Assembly: GCA_009760855.2 (NCBI GenBank)
Contig: WPIO01000219.1
Coordinates: 62,001-126,000, forward strand
Direction: 5' to 3'
Source of the DNA: Cristatella mucedo
Taxonomy: Eukaryota > Bryozoa > Phylactolaemata > Cristatellidae
Length of the DNA: 64,000 nt
Shown here: positions 1 to 12,300 of the stretch, in pieces
Layout: the number at the start of each line of letters is the position of its first letter
How positions within the stretch are numbered: the first letter of the stretch is position 1
Notes under the pieces: generated by a model
Databases searched by the model: none
What the model saw: the letters and a program-made list of their open reading frames with translations, nothing else
What the model was told of the DNA's origin: nothing
Translations under genes and position numbers: made by a program

Positions 1-134
1 TGGAGGGATTTGATTAATGCAATGCCAACTGGTGAAAATCGTCTCAAACAAAATGGGGAACCCTACTGTGTGCGTACCGCTCAGGGCGTACCCAGATCGC
101 TGTTCCTTTGTTAAAGGACAATCTCCTCCGAATA

Positions 135-311
135 AAAAAAATCTTAGCTGATTAAACAGTCTTTTTTGTATAGCGACAGAAGAGCCTTTATGGCTATCAC
201 CACTGCTTGCAGTGGCAATAAAGAATCGCCCACCGCAGGAATCGAACCCGTGACCTCGGGACCAAGGTTGTGAAAGCAACCGCCTTACCTAGTGTGCCGT
301 CACGGCTCACC
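135..311 (-). mobile_element. tRNA-derived SINE, copy 1
   Basis: Read on the minus strand, it has a tRNA-like head with a B-box (GGTTCGATTCC), a body with the hairpin CCACTGCAAGCAGTGG, an AAGGCTCTTCTGTCGCTAT segment and an AT-rich tail. It interrupts the gypsy RT and is flanked by AATA on both sides (131-134 and 312-315), consistent with a target-site duplication. Boundaries are precise to a few bases. Confidence 0.88.
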
Positions 312-2553
312 AATAGAGAAGAACGGCATCGTCGAACGTGTATCGAAGCTGCCCAGATGGTGGTTCCCAGTCGTACCGGTCCTGAAGCTCAACGGCAAAG
401 GTCACATTTGTGTCGGCTTGAAGTGCTTAAATAAAGCAGTAGTTCGTGAAAGGTACGTGCTACCTACGCTTGATGAGATTTTGCGTAAGCTAGTTGGCGC
501 TAAGATGCTCTCTAAGTTTGGATGCCTCTAGCGGATTTTGAGCTATTTCATTGTCCGCTAAGAGCACTCGAGTTACGACGTTTACAGCACTGCATGGGCG
601 TTTTTTTTCACCGGTTGTGTGCCGGAGATGTTTCAGCGACTGATATGCGACCTCTTAAGTGAGATTGGAAGTGTAGCCATTTATATGGACGATGTTTTGT
701 TTTAAGGATCCACGGCGGCTGAACATAATGATAGATTGTGTCACGTCGTATCCCCATTTTCAAAGTCAGACCTAAAGTTGAATAGAGACAAGTGTGAATT
801 CCGCCAGCCAACTTTGACGTTCTCAGGGCATGTTATGGCTGCTAGTCGCGATTTCCGGCCGTCAGAGGACAAAATAGAAACCATCCTCAACCTCACTGAT
901 CCGACCAACTCAGCCGAGCTATACCGATGCCATGGTTTGATGAACTACCTCGGTCGGTTAGTGCCAGCTCTGGTTGCCGGCTCAAAGCAGCTAAACAAAC
1001 TTCTCTCCCCTAGTTCAGTTTAGTACTGGGGGCCTTACCAGAAGAAAGTATTCCGGGAAGCAAAGTTGCTTTTAACTAAATCACCATTGTCGGCTTATTT
1101 CGACCCACAAAAGTCGGTGATTGTCATTGCCGATGCCAGTAGCTATGGTCTAGGTGGTGTTCTGCTGCACTGCCATGGATCGGGAGAGCAAGATGTGCAA
1201 CCCATTACATTTATACATTTGCATCGCTCACGTTGTAAGGCGCCGAAACGAGATACGCTCAGATAAAAAAAGAGTGTCTTGTGGCGGTGTTGGCGTGCGA
1301 GAAATGTAGTCAGTTCTTTGTTGGTTTGTCTTCTTTTCAGCTTCGCACTAACTTTAAACTGCTCATTCCGTTGCTGATGACTAAGAACCTTGACCAGGTT
1401 CCAGTTAGATTCCAACTCCTATTGATGGGAATGAAGTGCTTTAACTAGCTCGATTTAAATGAGAGTGGGCAGACCCTGACGGTAGCTAATACATTGGCAA
1501 GAGTACCTCTGCATAGAAATGAGGTACACGACCAAGCCGAATCCGTTCAGCTCTACCTAGACATCGTTGTAACTAAATCGCGTTCACTAGCTCGCCTGAC
1601 TGAATTAAGCAGGCTACCGCTGACGATAGTGAGCTACAGGTGGTCGTAGAGAACAGGCTGTCAGGGTTACCTAATTCCAGAAAGGGCCTACCAGAAACCT
1701 TTTCTAAGTACTTCGCCATGTGTAGCCATCTTTCTATGTTGAATGGTTTTCTACTGTATGACGATCGCATATATATCCCTCAAAGCTTTCAGGCTTTTCT
1801 GTTGGAACGGATCCACGACGGCCACCAGGGGGCGACCAAATGTAAGGACCGAGCGAGGTCGTATGTATACTGGCTAGGCATTAGCCGAGATGTTAAGGCA
1901 TTTGTTGATTCTTGCAGCTTCTGTCGAAAAACTTAGAAGAGACATCTGCATAAACCACTCACGCCGACACTGTTGCCCTACGTTCATGGGCAGCGAGTCG
2001 CAGCCGATCTCTTTGAACGTGAGGAACGACAGCATCTGATTGTAATAAACTTTTACGATCGATATATAAAAATCACGACATTATCAAAATCAACGGCTAA
2101 AAAGTGGTGGTCGAAGTAAAGACCACATTTTCTCGCTGGAGCATGCCATATTCATAGCAGTCTGACAACGGTCCACAATTTTTATCGCACGAATTTGGTG
2201 ATTTTTCGAGGCGATGCGGATTCAAGCATGTTACAACCAGCCCACGTTTTTGCACAAGTGAACGAAGAAGTGGAAAGAACTGTGCAAACTGCCAAATATA
2301 TTGTGAGGCAGCGTGATCCGTAACTCACTCTAATTGTTTAGAGGTCGACGCCTTGCACCTCTACACGCTTCAGCCCTGCACAAGTGGTCATGGGACGACA
2401 TATTAGGACGACGTTGCCTGTGCTCCATCAGCACATCTCACCAGAATGGCCGGCAAAAGAAACGGTGCAACTTAACGAAGATCGTGCAAAAGAGCTTCAA
2501 AAGCATTAAGGCTATCGCCATTATTCTGCTTGCCCACTTCCACCTCCCCACCA

Positions 2554-2665
2554 TTCAATTGCGTTTCCCGTTGCAGCAAATATAAAGCACATAGAAAGAG
2601 ATTGAGTTCTCTGAGGGCGCTTTATCAAGTGCATTATTATTATTATTATAATTTTTATTATCATT
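2554..2665 (+). mobile_element. LINE-A 3' tail, about 110 bp, inside gypsy pol
   Basis: The segment contains the family's 3' hairpin region and an (ATT)n tail. Gypsy coding resumes after it (basic C-terminal motif at about 2791-2820), so this is an extremely 5'-truncated LINE insertion into the older element. Confidence 0.8.
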
Positions 2666-3429
2666 TATTCCGGCCAACAGGAATTAGTGCGGACTGATGG
2701 TGAAAACAACTAGAGTAGAATACACATGCAGTGGTGACGGCTCAAGCAGGTACACCTCGGTTGTTTTTCGCGCAGATCGACAATGGCAGCACACTTCGGA
2801 GCAACAGAAGGCATCATCGATCGATTGACCCTGATCTACAGGTCACAACCGTGAATATCCTGGCACTTCTCTACATCAACCGAACCCTAAAACAGCCGTT
2901 CCAGATCAGTCTCAAAGTATTACTCATGACATGTACAAATTTCAAATCGAATGACCAAAAGGTGTGACAGGGCGGTAAATCCGGTCCGAAGGCTAGATCT
3001 TAAAAAATGAGGCTGTTCCTATTTGAAAGGAAGGTGTGATAGCAGGGCTACCAGGCAGAGCCATAACGACGTGATCGATCAGGAGAGGCCTCACTGACCA
3101 CGTGGTCCAGGGAGCTGACAAAACATGGCTGCCAGTAAACGTGCTCTATTCACAGGTCCTATCACTACAATGGCTATATATCATTAGCGCCTTATCGGAT
3201 AAACTAGATATTTAACTTGGACATTCGTTCCTTGATAGCAGCCAAATTTTTCATCGTAAAAGGTTTATAAAAATTAACAATACATATAATGCATTTGTAT
3301 AGCCCCATCAAAGAACTTAATTTAGTTCTAGAAACTTTAAATTCGTTGCCACGATCAATGAAGTATCCTTAGATGTACAAATCGATTGAAGGGCACAGAT
3401 GGACGGGATGTGTTAATGTAATTGAGGGG

Positions 3430-5062
3430 CGGAATTCTAGAGATGATTCTGCCATTCTAGAGATGGACTCCCTGACCTTGCCTGTCTCGTTAACAAAAAA
3501 GCTAGAGAAGCTCCCAACTAGATCATCTCAAGGACCACGAAGTGAGCCACTAACCTGGACTCTGTTAAGGACATAGTTTATTGTAGACCTCAGCATTTTT
3601 AGATTGTGCATCTGTGATTCCACAATTTCTTTTAGATGATAGGCTTGGCCTTTGCTAAGATAGATTGGTTCGCCTATAGCAGTGCTCATATGGATGTTGA
3701 TGAACAGTAAGTCCCGATCTTGTGTAATATTTTTCAAGCTTGCCCATGGTAGACCTAGTTAGGTAATTGTCTGCAGTAAACAATAAGCCGTCTGGGCTAG
3801 GGCTCACAGTGTGCTCAGTCAGAGGTACAAACTCGTTGAGCTAGTCAGCGAGTATCGTGATGTTTCAATCTACCTATGATGACAGATCAAAAGAGAGACT
3901 GAGCCACTTAGGCGAAGCAGATGGGCTTGCACGCACAGAATCGATATACAGGTTCTTGAGGTTTAGCAATTCGCAGGTGATTATTGATGAGGAAGAGGGC
4001 ATACATTGAAGACTGAATAAGATCTGCATGTGATCAGATACGCGGGATTCGGTAATAATTGGTCATACTAGTATGCAGTTTTAGGAGAAAAGTTAGTCGA
4101 ATGTGCGACCCTAGATGTGAATAAAGCAATGCACGTGAGCCACAGGAGTTAATGAGTCAGTCAAGATGCGAAAATTTGGTGCTAAAGGCGTAAGATGAGC
4201 TATCAAAATGAATGTTGAAATCGCCAATAACGAGGAAAGAGTGATTTCTTGCTCACAGAAACGAAATGAGATTTGAGAAATTAGGGATGTAGGAGTTAGT
4301 ACCTGGAATTGGTATACTGCTGCCACCGTTAGTAGCTTGCTGTCGCGTGATCTTAAAACAATTGATTTGAAAGACTGGTTAGAGAGGCTGCAAGCAGCTT
4401 GAGATTGAAGGGTGAGTGTGTGATATAAGCAAATCCACATCTCATTTCGATTAATCTAGGGCCGTGAAAGAAGAAGCCGGTTGCGATTGCGTCCTAAAGG
4501 TCAGGCGATTAACCAACTTCAGCCAGATCTCGGTCAGGGCAAGTAGGTGGAGGCTTTTTCAGAAAAAATTTAACTCAATAATTGGTGATTATGGCACATT
4601 AAGCAAGGATTCCAAAGACAAGCCTTAAGTTTGGCACGTGGAGGATTGGCAATCCTGATGAGGAATAATAAATTCCTATATAATATGTTATATATATATA
4701 TATATATATATATGTTCTAATATAATATAATATAATATATTCTAAGCAAGGTTTACAAGAGAACGTGCAGAGTGGTTCGAGACAATTCCAGGAATACAAA
4801 GGAAGCTGATTTGCTGATCGTGGCCCCCTGCAGCGGATTTGAAGCGCTTTTTAATGCATAAATCACCGACCTTATCAATAGCGATAGCATATAAGAATGC
4901 ATTTGAACGACGATACCTAAACCGTAATAGGTATGCACGATGTAAATTTGCAAGATGGTTATTAGCGGCCGGAGAATCTAAGGCCACCACGACCACTGGC
5001 ATAACTGAAGCTAGTAATGATTGGTACCCCAAGGAGAGAAGGATGCAAGTATATTCTAGCTG
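3430..5062 (-). mobile_element. LINE-A copy, 5' half, decayed
   Basis: On the minus strand, the start (about 5060-4740) matches the 5' region of the long copy at 9.4-9.6 kb (YRRSNAFL, IVSNHSAR). The endonuclease follows at about 4530-4095, with the FKSIVL and LLAISTFIL (GDFN-like) blocks. The linker before the RT (KMLRSTINYVLNR) is at about 3640-3560. Similarity ends near 3430, so the RT and 3' end are missing. An AT-rich stretch at 4650-4740 separates the first two blocks and may be a later expansion. Confidence 0.75.
4689..4740. repeat. TA-rich simple repeat
   Basis: A run of alternating TA about 26 bases long near 4690-4716 is followed by TAATA repeats. It lies within the minus-strand LINE-A remnant. 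Confidence 0.85.
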
Positions 5063-5560
5063 GAAGTAGGCAGAATTGAGTGTGAAGCTGAAGTGACTAT
5101 CTACAAAAATTCATATTGAAACATGACGGTTATTATAAATACACCGTCATGACTTTCGTGGGCGTGTGGATTTATGCCGGCGTGTTCTGTCTCATGAAAT
5201 TTGTTGTGCCGTCATTCACCAGGCACGCTGTCGTCTTTCAAAAGATAGATCTGTTCTTAAGACTTAAGACTTAGGTAGCTCCACGCCAACCGGCGAACTT
5301 CCAGCTGCAGGATATTTCACTTGGAAGGAGGATATTTCCTACTTTCGCTACTAACAAACAAATATTACTCATATTTTACTATATAAAATATAATATATTT
5401 TTCTTATATCAGTTTGTCCTATATACTAGATATATATGTAATATACTATTATTTATTATATATACATTATACTATCATTATAAATTACCTAATACCTGTT
5501 ACATCTGCTGCCGATATTCCGCAAAGGGTGCATCCACTGATACTTTAATGCGGAGTTCAT
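5063..5560. other. spacer, AT-rich, with a short inverted repeat
   Basis: No gene is recognised. A 9-bp inverted repeat (CATGACGGT at 5122-5130, ACCGTCATG at 5143-5151) encloses a 12-base AT-rich loop. From 5350 to 5490 the sequence is strongly AT-rich. Confidence 0.6.
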
Positions 5561-5998
<438 letters not shown>

Positions 5999-6163
5999 TC
6001 AAGTCACGAGTTCAATTTCTTCTTACGTGACTGGGTCACAAGAGCGATTCGTGACTTTGTAAGACCCTCAGAAGTTTTAGCTACAGCAGAGAGGTTGAGC
6101 TGCAGTGGTGACCGCCCACGAGTGGCAGCAGCTGACGGCGACCAGCAGTATCACTAGCGAGAG

Positions 6164-6305
6164 TTGTGAACCATGATTGGCACACCAGGTAAGGCGGTTG
6201 GGTTACACGACCTTGGTCCTGAGGTCATGGGTTCGAATCCTGCGTTGGGCGATTGTTTATTGCCACTGTAAGCGGTGGGGATAGCCGTAAAGGCTCTTCT
6301 GTCGC
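6164..6305 (+). mobile_element. tRNA-derived SINE, copy 2, 3' end replaced by LINE-A
   Basis: The head (GGTAAGGCGG A-box-like region, GGTTCGAATCC B-box) and body hairpin are clear. The copy stops in the CTTCTGTCGCTA segment, and LINE-A RT coding starts immediately without the usual SINE tail. The shared letters GCTACAC at the join leave the exact breakpoint uncertain by about 7 bases. Confidence 0.85.
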
Positions 6306-7917
6306 TACACACTTGACGAAGAGTACTTGAGCAACTACCGCCCAGTTTCCCTTCTACCATTCCTATCAAAGAAACTCGAACGTGTGGTGGCGGACCAGCT
6401 GAACTCGTATATCGAAGCCTCACTCCTTGCTAGTAAGTTCCAGTCTGGCTTTAGAGCTAATCACTCCACAGAGTCAGCCTTGCTTAGGGTATACAACGAC
6501 TTACTTAGGAATGCAGACATGGGTAGAGTGTCTCTGCTTGTTTTACTCGATCTTTCGGCAGCTTTTGATACCATCGATCACAAAGTTCTTCTAGACCGCC
6601 CCTCATATCGGCTGGGCATCACTAGCACTGCTCTGCAGTGGTTCAGGTCCTATCTCAGTGGGAGATTCCAGAAAATTGACGTGAATGGACAAAGATTATC
6701 TGAAGTACCTCTGAAATATGGAGTACCTCAGCGCTCAGTGCTAAGTCCGGTTCTTTTCACGGTTTTATCTCCCTCTTGCTGATGTGATTGCCAAGCACAA
6801 TCTAGGCTTTCACTTCTATGCGGATGACACTCAGTTGTACCTTGGCTTTGATCCCCCCCAGCCTTCGAGCAATTCAAATTCTCTCAACTCACTAGCTGTA
6901 TGCATTGAGGACATACGCACATGGATGGCAGCAAATTTTCTAAAACTTGACGATGATCAAACGTACTTACGAGTTATAGGCAAACCCAGTGTGATCCAGA
7001 GATTGCACAGGCTGACTCTCAAAATTGGCTCTGCAAGCATATCACCAGTTTAATCAGCTCGAAATCTACGTGTCATATTCCAAAACGACCTTTCGTTAGA
7101 CGACCATATCAGCTCCACAGTCAAATCCGCCAATTTCAGTTTCATAACAATGCTAAAATTTGGGCTTGTTTAGATAAAGATACTACATCAAAGTTGGTCC
7201 ATGCATTCGTGACATCCCGTCTCGACTTCTGCAACTCACTGCCCACTGGCCTACCAGCATGTTCGATCAGGCGATTGCAGCTGGTGCAAAACTCTGCAGC
7301 TAGACTTGTCCACCGTGAGCTTCGCAATTGTCACATTACTCCACTTCTCGCCGACCTGCACTGGCTACCAGTCAAGCAACGGATTGACTTCAAGGTTTTG
7401 TTGCTCAACTTTAGGTCCCTTCATTTTATGGCTCCAGCCTATCTGTCAGATATACTACCCCATCAGGCCAAGCATCGTACCACCAGCTTTTCGGAATATA
7501 ACAGTCTAGAAATACCTGGTACAAACCTTAAATCCTTTGGAGACCGTGCATTTAGGTCATATGCTCCGAAAGCCTGGAACTCCCTCCCGACCTGCGTCAG
7601 AACATCCCCTGACCTGACCACATTTAGAAGGAACCTAAAAACACACCTATTTAGGACCGCATTTAGTGGGTCCTTGTGATTCGTCCTCGATGTGCTTATG
7701 GGTGCTGACACTGTGCATGCTGCCACTGAAACCATTTGCATGCTGACCCTGTGCATATCACCCCTAACCATATTATCAATTTCGTTTGTTTTTCTAGCAT
7801 GATTTTACTTACCATTCAATTGCATTTCACTTTACAGCAAATGCAAAGCGCCTAGAGAGAGATTAAATTCTCTGAGGGCGCTTTATCAAGTAAATTATTA
7901 TAATTAATATTATTATT
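6306..7917 (+). mobile_element. LINE-A copy, 5'-truncated, RT through 3' tail
   Basis: It starts in the RT at the NYRPVSLLP block and runs to an (ATT)n tail. RT motifs are well kept: LLDLSAAFDTIDH (6542-6580), the PQRSVLSPVLF block (QG altered to QR, near 6725-6757), FYADDTQLYL (about 6813-6842). The C-terminal block LHWLPVKQRIDFKVL is at 7360-7402. The 3' UTR contains the family hairpin at 7846-7883. One frameshift lies after 6757 and a stop near 7051 splits the RT. It is among the younger copies by coding quality. Confidence 0.92.
6327..7679 (+). pseudogene. LINE-A reverse transcriptase and C-terminal region, broken
   Basis: Three consecutive open segments (6327-6782, 6784-7053, 7194-7679) together give the RT palm with its YADD box, the thumb-like region and the C-terminal 'FCNSLPTGLPA ... 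NSLPTCVRTSP ... HLFRTAF' block typical of the family. The last segment ends in a TGA at 7677-7679, before the 3' UTR. The enzyme would have reverse-transcribed its own RNA at a nicked target. This copy cannot encode it in one frame. Confidence 0.9.
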
Positions 7918-8237
7918 CCAGAAATGAGGCTGTTAAGTTATCTCGTAAAAAAGATAGCGTTTCCGGTAACTTTTTAACGGTAATAGTTAACAGCGGCCTT
8001 TTGCTAAAAATCAAAAGATAGTGAGTAGTTTTTTCTAATTTATTACTTTTTCTAGCAGAAATCTTTAAACAAAAAATACTACAACCGAAGTTCCAAGTTT
8101 ATTATAGGTATCTAATATGTAATGGAAGTTTTTTTAATATCTTCCGGAGGTTTTAGTGATTTTTAATAATGTTTTTATAAGAGTGGCCTCAAAGTAAAAT
8201 TAAAGTGCAATTTTCCAAACATAAAGTAAGATATGAT
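7918..8237. other. unrecognised AT-rich spacer
   Basis: No open frame or repeat family is recognised. It may be the 5' non-coding part of the possible DNA transposon that follows. Confidence 0.4.
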
Positions 8238-9260
8238 TTAAATTGATCTTGTGGCATCAAAAAATGTCGATGTTCCTTTCAGCCATACCTTCAGTTTGTG
8301 TATACGCCGCAAAAATACACTTCAAAAGAGCAAAAAGGTCAATATGGATGATGCAATAGAATTAATTAATATACCGGAAGCACCAAGAAAACTTGGAAGC
8401 ATCTCAGATTTTGTAAAACCTACTGGATGGTGTATTTGCTAGGAAGAGCTCGTGAAGAAGAAGAGAACGAAAACTATTGCTCTTAAGGAGGTTGTTACCG
8501 ATCTGGCCATCGATGGAAAATCGATTGGAGCTATCGATGGAAACTCGTAAATACGGGAATAAATCTTACAGGACGGATTCTAACTTCCAGCGAACAAAAG
8601 CGATGTAATGAAGCTGGTGCATGATGAACACAAAGAAAAGAGAAGCAAAAATATTGCCAAAATCAAGAGAAAACTTGAGAGTGAAGTCAGGTTAGCACGA
8701 CTGTGGATGAATACACAACAGTGAAAGGATGTCGATTCTTTGGAGTCCACACTCCCGATGTCATTCAAAAAACTGTGAAAATAGGGAGTCTTGTCCGCAT
8801 AGATAGTTCGTATGGTGCTTTCAATATTGTCGAATCAACAACAAAGAGCATTTTCGGAATAAAAAATGAGAGGGATTAGGTGGGATATACTCAGGAAGGT
8901 GCTGCAATAAATCATAAATGAATACGGCACATCGATGTCATCTGACAGTTCTGCATAAACCGTTGTCTGCACCTTGGATTATGTGGCACAAAAGATACAA
9001 GAGCACTCAGATGGACAATTTAAACTTGTATAGAGAAGATATTGAGGAAATGGACAATTTTCCTCAGGTGCAGACCTGGACGCAATCAGTTATGACACGT
9101 TAGAAGGAGATGTCAATTACATTCTCGCCTCCTGACATAGAGAGCTCTAACGTGCATTCATGTTCGTTGCAGATATTTTCCGAAAACCAAAGTTCTTGCG
9201 AACATCGTATACAGAAACGATACAGCTAAGATCTATTTAAAGTTATTCTGATTGTTATTT
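8238..9260 (+). pseudogene. possible hAT-like DNA transposon remnant
   Basis: Fragmentary coding in several frames includes a GSISDFVKP block (about 8395-8420), a Lys-rich stretch (8600-8700), a 'TTVDEYTTVKG-RFFGVHTPD' block (about 8702-8760), a GYTQEGAA block (about 8883-8907) and an 'AHRCHLTVLHK' block (about 8924-8956). The order resembles hAT transposases, which have an N-terminal zinc-finger region, then a DGWTS-like region, then a Cys-His segment. No terminal inverted repeats were found. The assignment is tentative; another DNA transposon or a decayed host exon cannot be excluded. Confidence 0.3.
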
Positions 9261-9324
9261 GACCGTAGTGCGTAAGAAATTACGTGCCTATGGACATCTA
9301 AACGCTTATTGCTTCGGGCTGCTG

Positions 9325-12300
9325 GGTCTCCCACGCCGGAGGCTGCCTTAGCTACGCCGGAGGCTAGTAACCTGCTTGTTAGTTATGATTGTCAACAGCT
9401 GCTATCGCTTCGTCATCGTAGATCAAATGCATTCCTAGATAATAATGTTGTTGCTAAGATTCATGAACTATGCATTAACAAAAGAAAAGCGCCCTGTAGC
9501 CGCCACTGAGGCCGGTACCACCATCTCAAAAGCCACTCGTTGGGCTGGAACTGTGAGCTGAGTACCTGTTCGTTTGTTATTCCTAGCATTGTGTCGAACC
9601 GACCAGCACGCTCCCCCACATGCGTCACTGTAAATCTCTCTAACTTAGTTGTCAGCAGGCTTGTTGTAACTCCATTGGCCAGACATAACGCTTGCCTTTG
9701 GAATCCTCGCTCGATGTGCAATAAACCTGTGGTAATAAGCGACCTTATTTCTGAAAATGGTATCGACCTGCTCGTCCTAACTGAAACTTAGCTGAAATCG
9801 ATAAACTGCCCTACAATTAAAGGCGCCACTCCATCCGGTTTCTCATTCTTTCACACCCCTTGATTGATCAAAACTGAAGGTGGAGTTACTGTTATCGTGC
9901 ACTCGAAATTCAACTTCAAGCCATTTGCGGTACTGTCAAAGCAGTTTTTTAAATCAATTGTCTTGGTTTCACCCGAAAACAAGCTACCGATAGTGGCAGT
10001 AGTCTATTGCCCACTAGGTACCAAATCCTCCTTTATCTCAGATTTCTACGATCTCATTTTGATTCTGTGTGCAAGAAATCGACCCTTCCTCGTAATAGGT
10101 GATTTCAACGTCCACTTTGAAAACTTGTCTGACGCTTTCAGTACCGAATTTCGTGCATTGACTGACTCGTTGTCTCTTGTGGCTCATGTAAATGGCCCTA
10201 CCCACATCAAGGGTCATACACTTGACCAGATTTTCGCATACAACTGCACTTTGTCATCACCAATTGTTACCAAATCCTGCTTGTCTGACAAAATGCAGAT
10301 CTCATTCAATCTACAGTGTGTGCCCACCCTCCTCTAAAATAACCTGTGAATCGCGAAACCTCATGACCCTTGACATCGAAGCTGTCAGTACGGGAATATC
10401 TATTTCACCTCTGCTGCTCAGTCCTCCCTTCGATCGGTCACCATTGGTAGATAGCTACAACACAACACTAGCTGACACGCTCGACGAGTTTTTACCTCTG
10501 AGAAAGCACACTGTGCGCCCCTGTCCAGACGGCCTATGGTTTACCACAGACATTAAACTAGCCAAATCTACTAAGCAAAAGCTTAAAAAAGCATACACAG
10601 GATCCGGACTAACTGTCCATCGACAGGCATATGAAGACTACTGTCGGTCGTACCAATCGATCCTAGCAAAGGCCAAGTATAGCTTCTATAGAAACATTGT
10701 TGAATCACAGATGCACAATCCAAAAATGCTGATGTCGACAATAAACCATCTCCTCAACCGTTCCCAGATTAGCTCCCTACCTGATGATCCTTGTGAAGAT
10801 CTAGCCGATCGCTTCTCTCGATTCTTTGTGCAGAAGATAGACAAGATCAGGGAATCCATCCCTGAGATGACGACCTCCCCACTAGAATGCGGTTCCTCGG
10901 TTCCTGGCTGCACCTCAATGTCTGAATTTAAGCAGCTCACTCGTGATCTTGTCCTAAAGTTCGTATCTCAATCAGAGAAGACAGCAAGGCCTCGGGACCC
11001 TATTCCCACTGTGCTGCTCCTACGTTGCATTGATATGCTGCTGCCATGCATAACTAACATCATTAATATGTCATTAGCCTCAGGTCATGTCCCAGCACCA
11101 TTCAAAAAAGCTGTAGTCAGGGCACTTCTCAAGAAAGCTACACTAGACCAAGAGAGCTTAAGCAACTACCGCCCAGTCTTCCTTCTACCATACCTATCAA
11201 AGACACTGGAGTGGGTCGTGGCAGACCTGCTGAACTCATATATCGAAACCTCACGCCTTGCTAGTACGTTCCAGTCTGGCTTTATAGCTAATCACTCCAA
11301 AGAGTCAGCATTGCTTAGGGTATACAACGACCTACTTAGGAATGCGGACATGGGTAGAGTGTCTCTGCTTGTTTTGCTCGATCTTTCGGCAGCTTTTGAC
11401 ACCATCGATCACAAAATTCTTCTAGAGCGCCTCTAATCTCACCTGGGCATCACTGGCACTGCTCTGCAGTGGTTCAGGTCTTATCTCAGTGGGAGAGTCC
11501 AGAGTATTGACGTGAATGGACAAAGATCATCTGAAATAATTCTGAAATATGGATTACCTCAGGGCTCCGTGCTGGGTCCGGTTCTTTTAACGGTTTGTAC
11601 TCTACTTCTTGCTGATGTGATTGCCAAGCACAATCAGGCTTTCACTTCTATGTGGATGACACTCAGTTGTACCTTTGCTTTGATCCCTCACAGCCTTCGA
11701 GCACCTCAAATTCTCTCAACTCACTTGCTGCATGCATTGATGACATCTGCACATAGATGGCAGCATATTTTCTGAAACTAAACGATGATAAAACTAACTT
11801 ACTCGTTATGGGCGAACCCAGTGTGTTTCAGAGATTTAAAAAGCTGACTCTCAAAATTGGCTCTGCTAGCATATCTCCAGTTGACGCAGCTCAAAATCTA
11901 AGTGTCATATCTAAAAGCGACCTCTCGTTAGACGATCATATCTGCTCCACAGTCAAATCTGCATATTGTCATGTTCATAACAATGCCTAAATTCGGGCTT
12001 GTTTAGATAAGGATACCACGTTCAAGTTGGTAAATTCATGCGTGACATCCTGTCTCGACTTCTGCAATTCTGTGCTTAACGGCCTACCTCAGTGTACGAT
12101 CAGACGATTGCAGCTGGTGCAAAACTCCTCAGCTAGGCTTATCTGTCGTGAGCGTAGCAGTTGCCACATTGCTCCATTTCTCGCTGACTTGCACTGGCTA
12201 CCAGTCGAGCAACGGATTGACTTCAAGGTTTTGTCGCTCACTTTTAGGTCTCTTCATTCTATGGCTTCAGCCTATCTCTCAGATATACTACCCCATCAGG

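Larger units (their letters stand above)
61..2850 (+). pseudogene. gypsy pol remnant (RT-RNase H-integrase)
   Basis: The reverse transcriptase begins before the SINE (PYCVRTA at about 61-85) and resumes after it with IEKNGIVERV. The catalytic box YMDDVL is at 682-699. The RNase H-like segment has the DASSYGLGGVLL block near 1132-1165. The integrase zinc-binding block (H-DGH then C-SFC) is at 1811-1932. Core motifs follow, including a SDNGPQF-like stretch near 2161-2180 and the SPAQVVMGR-like block near 2372-2400. The basic end motif LRSNRRHHR is at about 2791-2820. Frames change repeatedly and stops interrupt each domain. Order and motifs are those of Ty3/gypsy (Metaviridae) pol. Confidence 0.85.
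1..3280 (+). mobile_element. Ty3/gypsy-type LTR retrotransposon, decayed, 5' part missing
   Basis: The pol order RT, RNase H, integrase zinc finger, integrase core and basic C-terminal tail is readable on the plus strand, but no gag or protease is seen because the window starts inside pol. A purine tract (GAAAGGAAGG, 3025-3034) is followed directly by TGTGATAG at 3035. This fits a polypurine tract plus the start of a 3' LTR, and a TATA-like motif lies near 3174. The LTR end is not clear, so 3280 is a guess. The element is older than two insertions inside it, a SINE at 135-311 and a LINE-A tail at about 2554-2665. Many stops and frameshifts show it is dead. Family assignment is firm; the LTR boundary is inference. 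Confidence 0.85.

Noticed and set aside
6164..6260. tRNA gene with B-box GGTTCGAATCC
   Set aside because: The head does not close a proper acceptor stem, and the same sequence recurs six times with a common body and tail, so it is a SINE.
10686..10940. Minus-strand frame overlapping the longest LINE-A open frame
   Set aside because: Antisense shadow of the conserved RT linker; the same shadow pattern appears opposite other LINE-A copies (e.g. 18,535-18,852, 20,026-20,343, 41,708-42,025).
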